Assembly: GCA_903908025.1 (NCBI GenBank)
Contig: CAIVQM010000313.1
Location: forward strand, 1 to 7,109
Source: an uncultured bacterium
GTDB taxonomy: Bacteria > Actinomycetota > Actinomycetes > S36-B12
Length of the DNA: 7,109 nucleotides
Direction: 5' to 3'
Position numbers and translations under genes: made by a program. This document shows positions 6,073 to 7,109 of the stretch, piece by piece. The first letter of the stretch is position 1; each line of letters starts with the position of its first letter. The notes below the pieces were generated by a model. The model was not told the origin of the DNA and made no database searches. It worked only from the letters and a program-made list of their open reading frames with translations.

Positions 6073-6875
6073 CCAGCGCGGCGCGAGTCGGTCTGTCGAC
6101 CTCGTCAGTTTTCCCCGAGACGACGGCTGCCGCATTCGAACTCGCCGCGACGGTCGGCTTCGACGGTGTCGAGGTCATGGTCGGCACGGATGCGACGAGC
6201 CAGGACCCCGACGCGCTCAAGGCGCTCATGGATCACTACGAGGTGCCGATCCTGTCGATCCACGCCCCCTGCCTGCTCATCACCCAGCGGGTGTGGGGAA
6301 CGGACCCGTGGGGGAAGCTGCAGCGGGCCCAGGAGGCGGCCGAGCGGCTGGGTGCAGCCACGGTGGTGGTGCATCCGCCCTTCCGCTGGCAGCGCGACTA
6401 CGCCCGTGAGTTCGTCGCGGGGCTCGAGCGGATGGCATCGGAGACCGACGTGCGCTTCGCCGTCGAGAACATGTTCCCGTGGAGAGCCGGACCCAGCTCG
6501 ATCGGTGCCTACCTGCCCGACTGGGACGTGCGCAATGACGATTACCCGCACACCACCCTCGACATGTCGCACACAGCGGTGTCGCGCAGTGATGCCATGG
6601 AGATGGCCGTCGACCTGGGCGATCGGCTCGCCCACGTCCACCTCGCCGATGGCACCGATTCCGCGCGTGACGAGCACCTGATCCCCGGCCGCGGTGATCA
6701 ACCGGTCGCCGAGGTCCTCCAGCACCTTGCCCGCACAGGCTTCGCGGGAACCGTCATCGCCGAGGTGAGCACGAGGCGGGCACCGGACCGGCAGAGTCGC
6801 GAGGATGACCTTCGGGAGGCCCTCACCTTCGCTCGTCAGCATCTGGGGACCTATCCGACCGACTCGGCCGCCTAG
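6069..6875 (+). CDS. Xylose-isomerase-like TIM-barrel protein (sugar-phosphate isomerase/epimerase or AP-endonuclease 2 family)
   Basis: The 268-residue product belongs to the superfamily that joins sugar isomerases/epimerases (IolE, hydroxypyruvate isomerase) and endonuclease IV. Metal-site candidates appear in the right order on successive strands: H65 (SIHAPCLL), H102 (VVHPPF), E133 (AVENMF), D165 and H168 (LDMSHT), H191 (HVHLADG), D201 and H203 (RDEHLIPGRGD) and E232 (IAEVST). The length suits a single-domain TIM barrel. The ATG at 6069 overlaps the ATPase stop (ATGA). A longer open frame reaches upstream to 5430, but that part is out of frame with the ATPase and reads as a shadow. No strong Shine-Dalgarno is present. 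The gene lies at the same place as the Rv0498-type gene downstream of ppx in mycobacteria, as I recall. Its reaction is unknown. A sugar isomerase is the conventional label, but the ligand set leaves a phosphoesterase or nuclease role open. Confidence 0.9.
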   Translation: MTSAARVGLSTSSVFPETTAAAFELAATVGFDGVEVMVGTDATSQDPDALKALMDHYEVPILSIHAPCLLITQRVWGTDPWGKLQRAQEAAERLGAATVVVHPPFRWQRDYAREFVAGLERMASETDVRFAVENMFPWRAGPSSIGAYLPDWDVRNDDYPHTTLDMSHTAVSRSDAMEMAVDLGDRLAHVHLADGTDSARDEHLIPGRGDQPVAEVLQHLARTGFAGTVIAEVSTRRAPDRQSREDDLREALTFARQHLGTYPTDSAA

Positions 6876-6878
6876 TCT
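6873..6878 (+). promoter_or_regulatory. Candidate -10 element of the TetR-family gene, overlapping the upstream stop codon
   Basis: TAGTCT matches TANNNT, and its first three bases are the stop codon of the TIM-barrel gene. Seven bases separate it from the GTG at 6886, the spacing of a leaderless promoter. No good -35 is visible. Confidence 0.5.
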
Positions 6879-6885
6879 GGTGAAT

Positions 6886-7109
6886 GTGAGCAAGGTGCCG
6901 AGTGTGAGTGCGCAGGATGCTGCCGGTGCCGTGCTGCAGGCGGCGCGGTTCGCGTTCGCCTCCCGTGGGTACGCGAGCACCACGATGAAGGGTGTCGCGG
7001 CTGCAGCCGGCGTGGCCCCAGCGGTCGTGAAGTCGTTGTACAGCAACAAGGAACGGCTGTTCGCGGCCGTCATGCGGCTGCCGTTCGATCCGGCGCAGGC
7101 GGTGCCCGA
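6886..7109 (+). CDS. TetR/AcrR-family transcriptional regulator (partial, N-terminal 74 codons)
   Basis: Only the DNA-binding domain is inside the window. Residues 12-28 form the first helix (AVLQAARFAFASRGY), followed by the TetR signature STTMKGVAAAAGVAPAVV at 31-48 (the helix-turn-helix) and SLYSNKERLF at 50-59, the usual F/YxxKxxL end of the domain. The ligand-binding part lies beyond the right edge, so the effector and targets are unknown. GTG at 6886 is preferred because a -10 element ends 7 bases upstream; an in-frame GTG at 6880 would fall too close to that element. The gene begins 10 bp after the TIM-barrel stop, so it can also be read through from the ppx operon. Such regulators often control themselves and neighbours, which could include the genes just upstream or those beyond the edge. 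Confidence 0.88.
   Translation, partial: MSKVPSVSAQDAAGAVLQAARFAFASRGYASTTMKGVAAAAGVAPAVVKSLYSNKERLFAAVMRLPFDPAQAVP

Noticed and set aside
6105..7073. 322-codon minus-strand frame antisense to the TIM-barrel and TetR genes
   Set aside because: No domain or plausible start signal is seen, and the composition is typical of antisense shadows.
1..7109. Possible mobile element, CRISPR array, toxin-antitoxin or defence system
   Set aside because: No transposase or integrase, direct repeat array, tRNA, attachment site or small toxin-like pair was seen, and nearly all bases belong to tightly packed core-type genes.

Overview
The window reads as chromosomal core sequence from a high-GC Gram-positive bacterium (Actinomycetota). 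Third codon positions are strongly G/C, GTG starts are used, antisense shadow reading frames are common, and several promoters sit so close to start codons that leaderless mRNAs are expected. The closest relatives by gene content are actinobacteria that carry a disA-radA pair beside a Ppx/GppA gene and a xylose-isomerase-like TIM-barrel gene. The genus cannot be told from the sequence alone.

Left half, minus strand (reading from 2703 down to 1): a cysteine-rich protein resembling the DUF3109 family, then radA (DNA repair and recombination ATPase), then the first 175 codons of disA (diadenylate cyclase and DNA integrity scanner), which runs off the left edge. The first two genes are 5 bp apart. 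radA and disA overlap by 4 bases (ATGA), so this looks like one tightly coupled operon.

Right half, plus strand (from 2792): a short Ppx/GppA-type phosphatase, a CtpE-like P-type cation ATPase, a TIM-barrel protein of the sugar-phosphate isomerase / endonuclease IV superfamily, and the start of a TetR-type repressor that runs off the right edge. The first three overlap by 4 bases at each junction (GTGA, ATGA). The TetR gene starts 10 bp after the TIM-barrel stop and appears to have its own promoter.

The two operons diverge from an 88-bp intergenic region (2704-2791). On each strand it holds a TANNNT -10 element 6-7 bases before the start codon, which predicts leaderless transcripts both ways. 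A c-di-AMP/DNA-repair operon therefore lies back to back with a polyphosphate or (p)ppGpp phosphatase and ion-transport operon. No mobile element, CRISPR array, RNA gene or defence island is visible. The observations most worth checking are the uncharacterised DUF3109-like partner of radA-disA, the apparent complete set of endonuclease IV-type metal ligands in the TIM-barrel protein, and the P-type ATPase wedged between ppx and the TIM-barrel gene.
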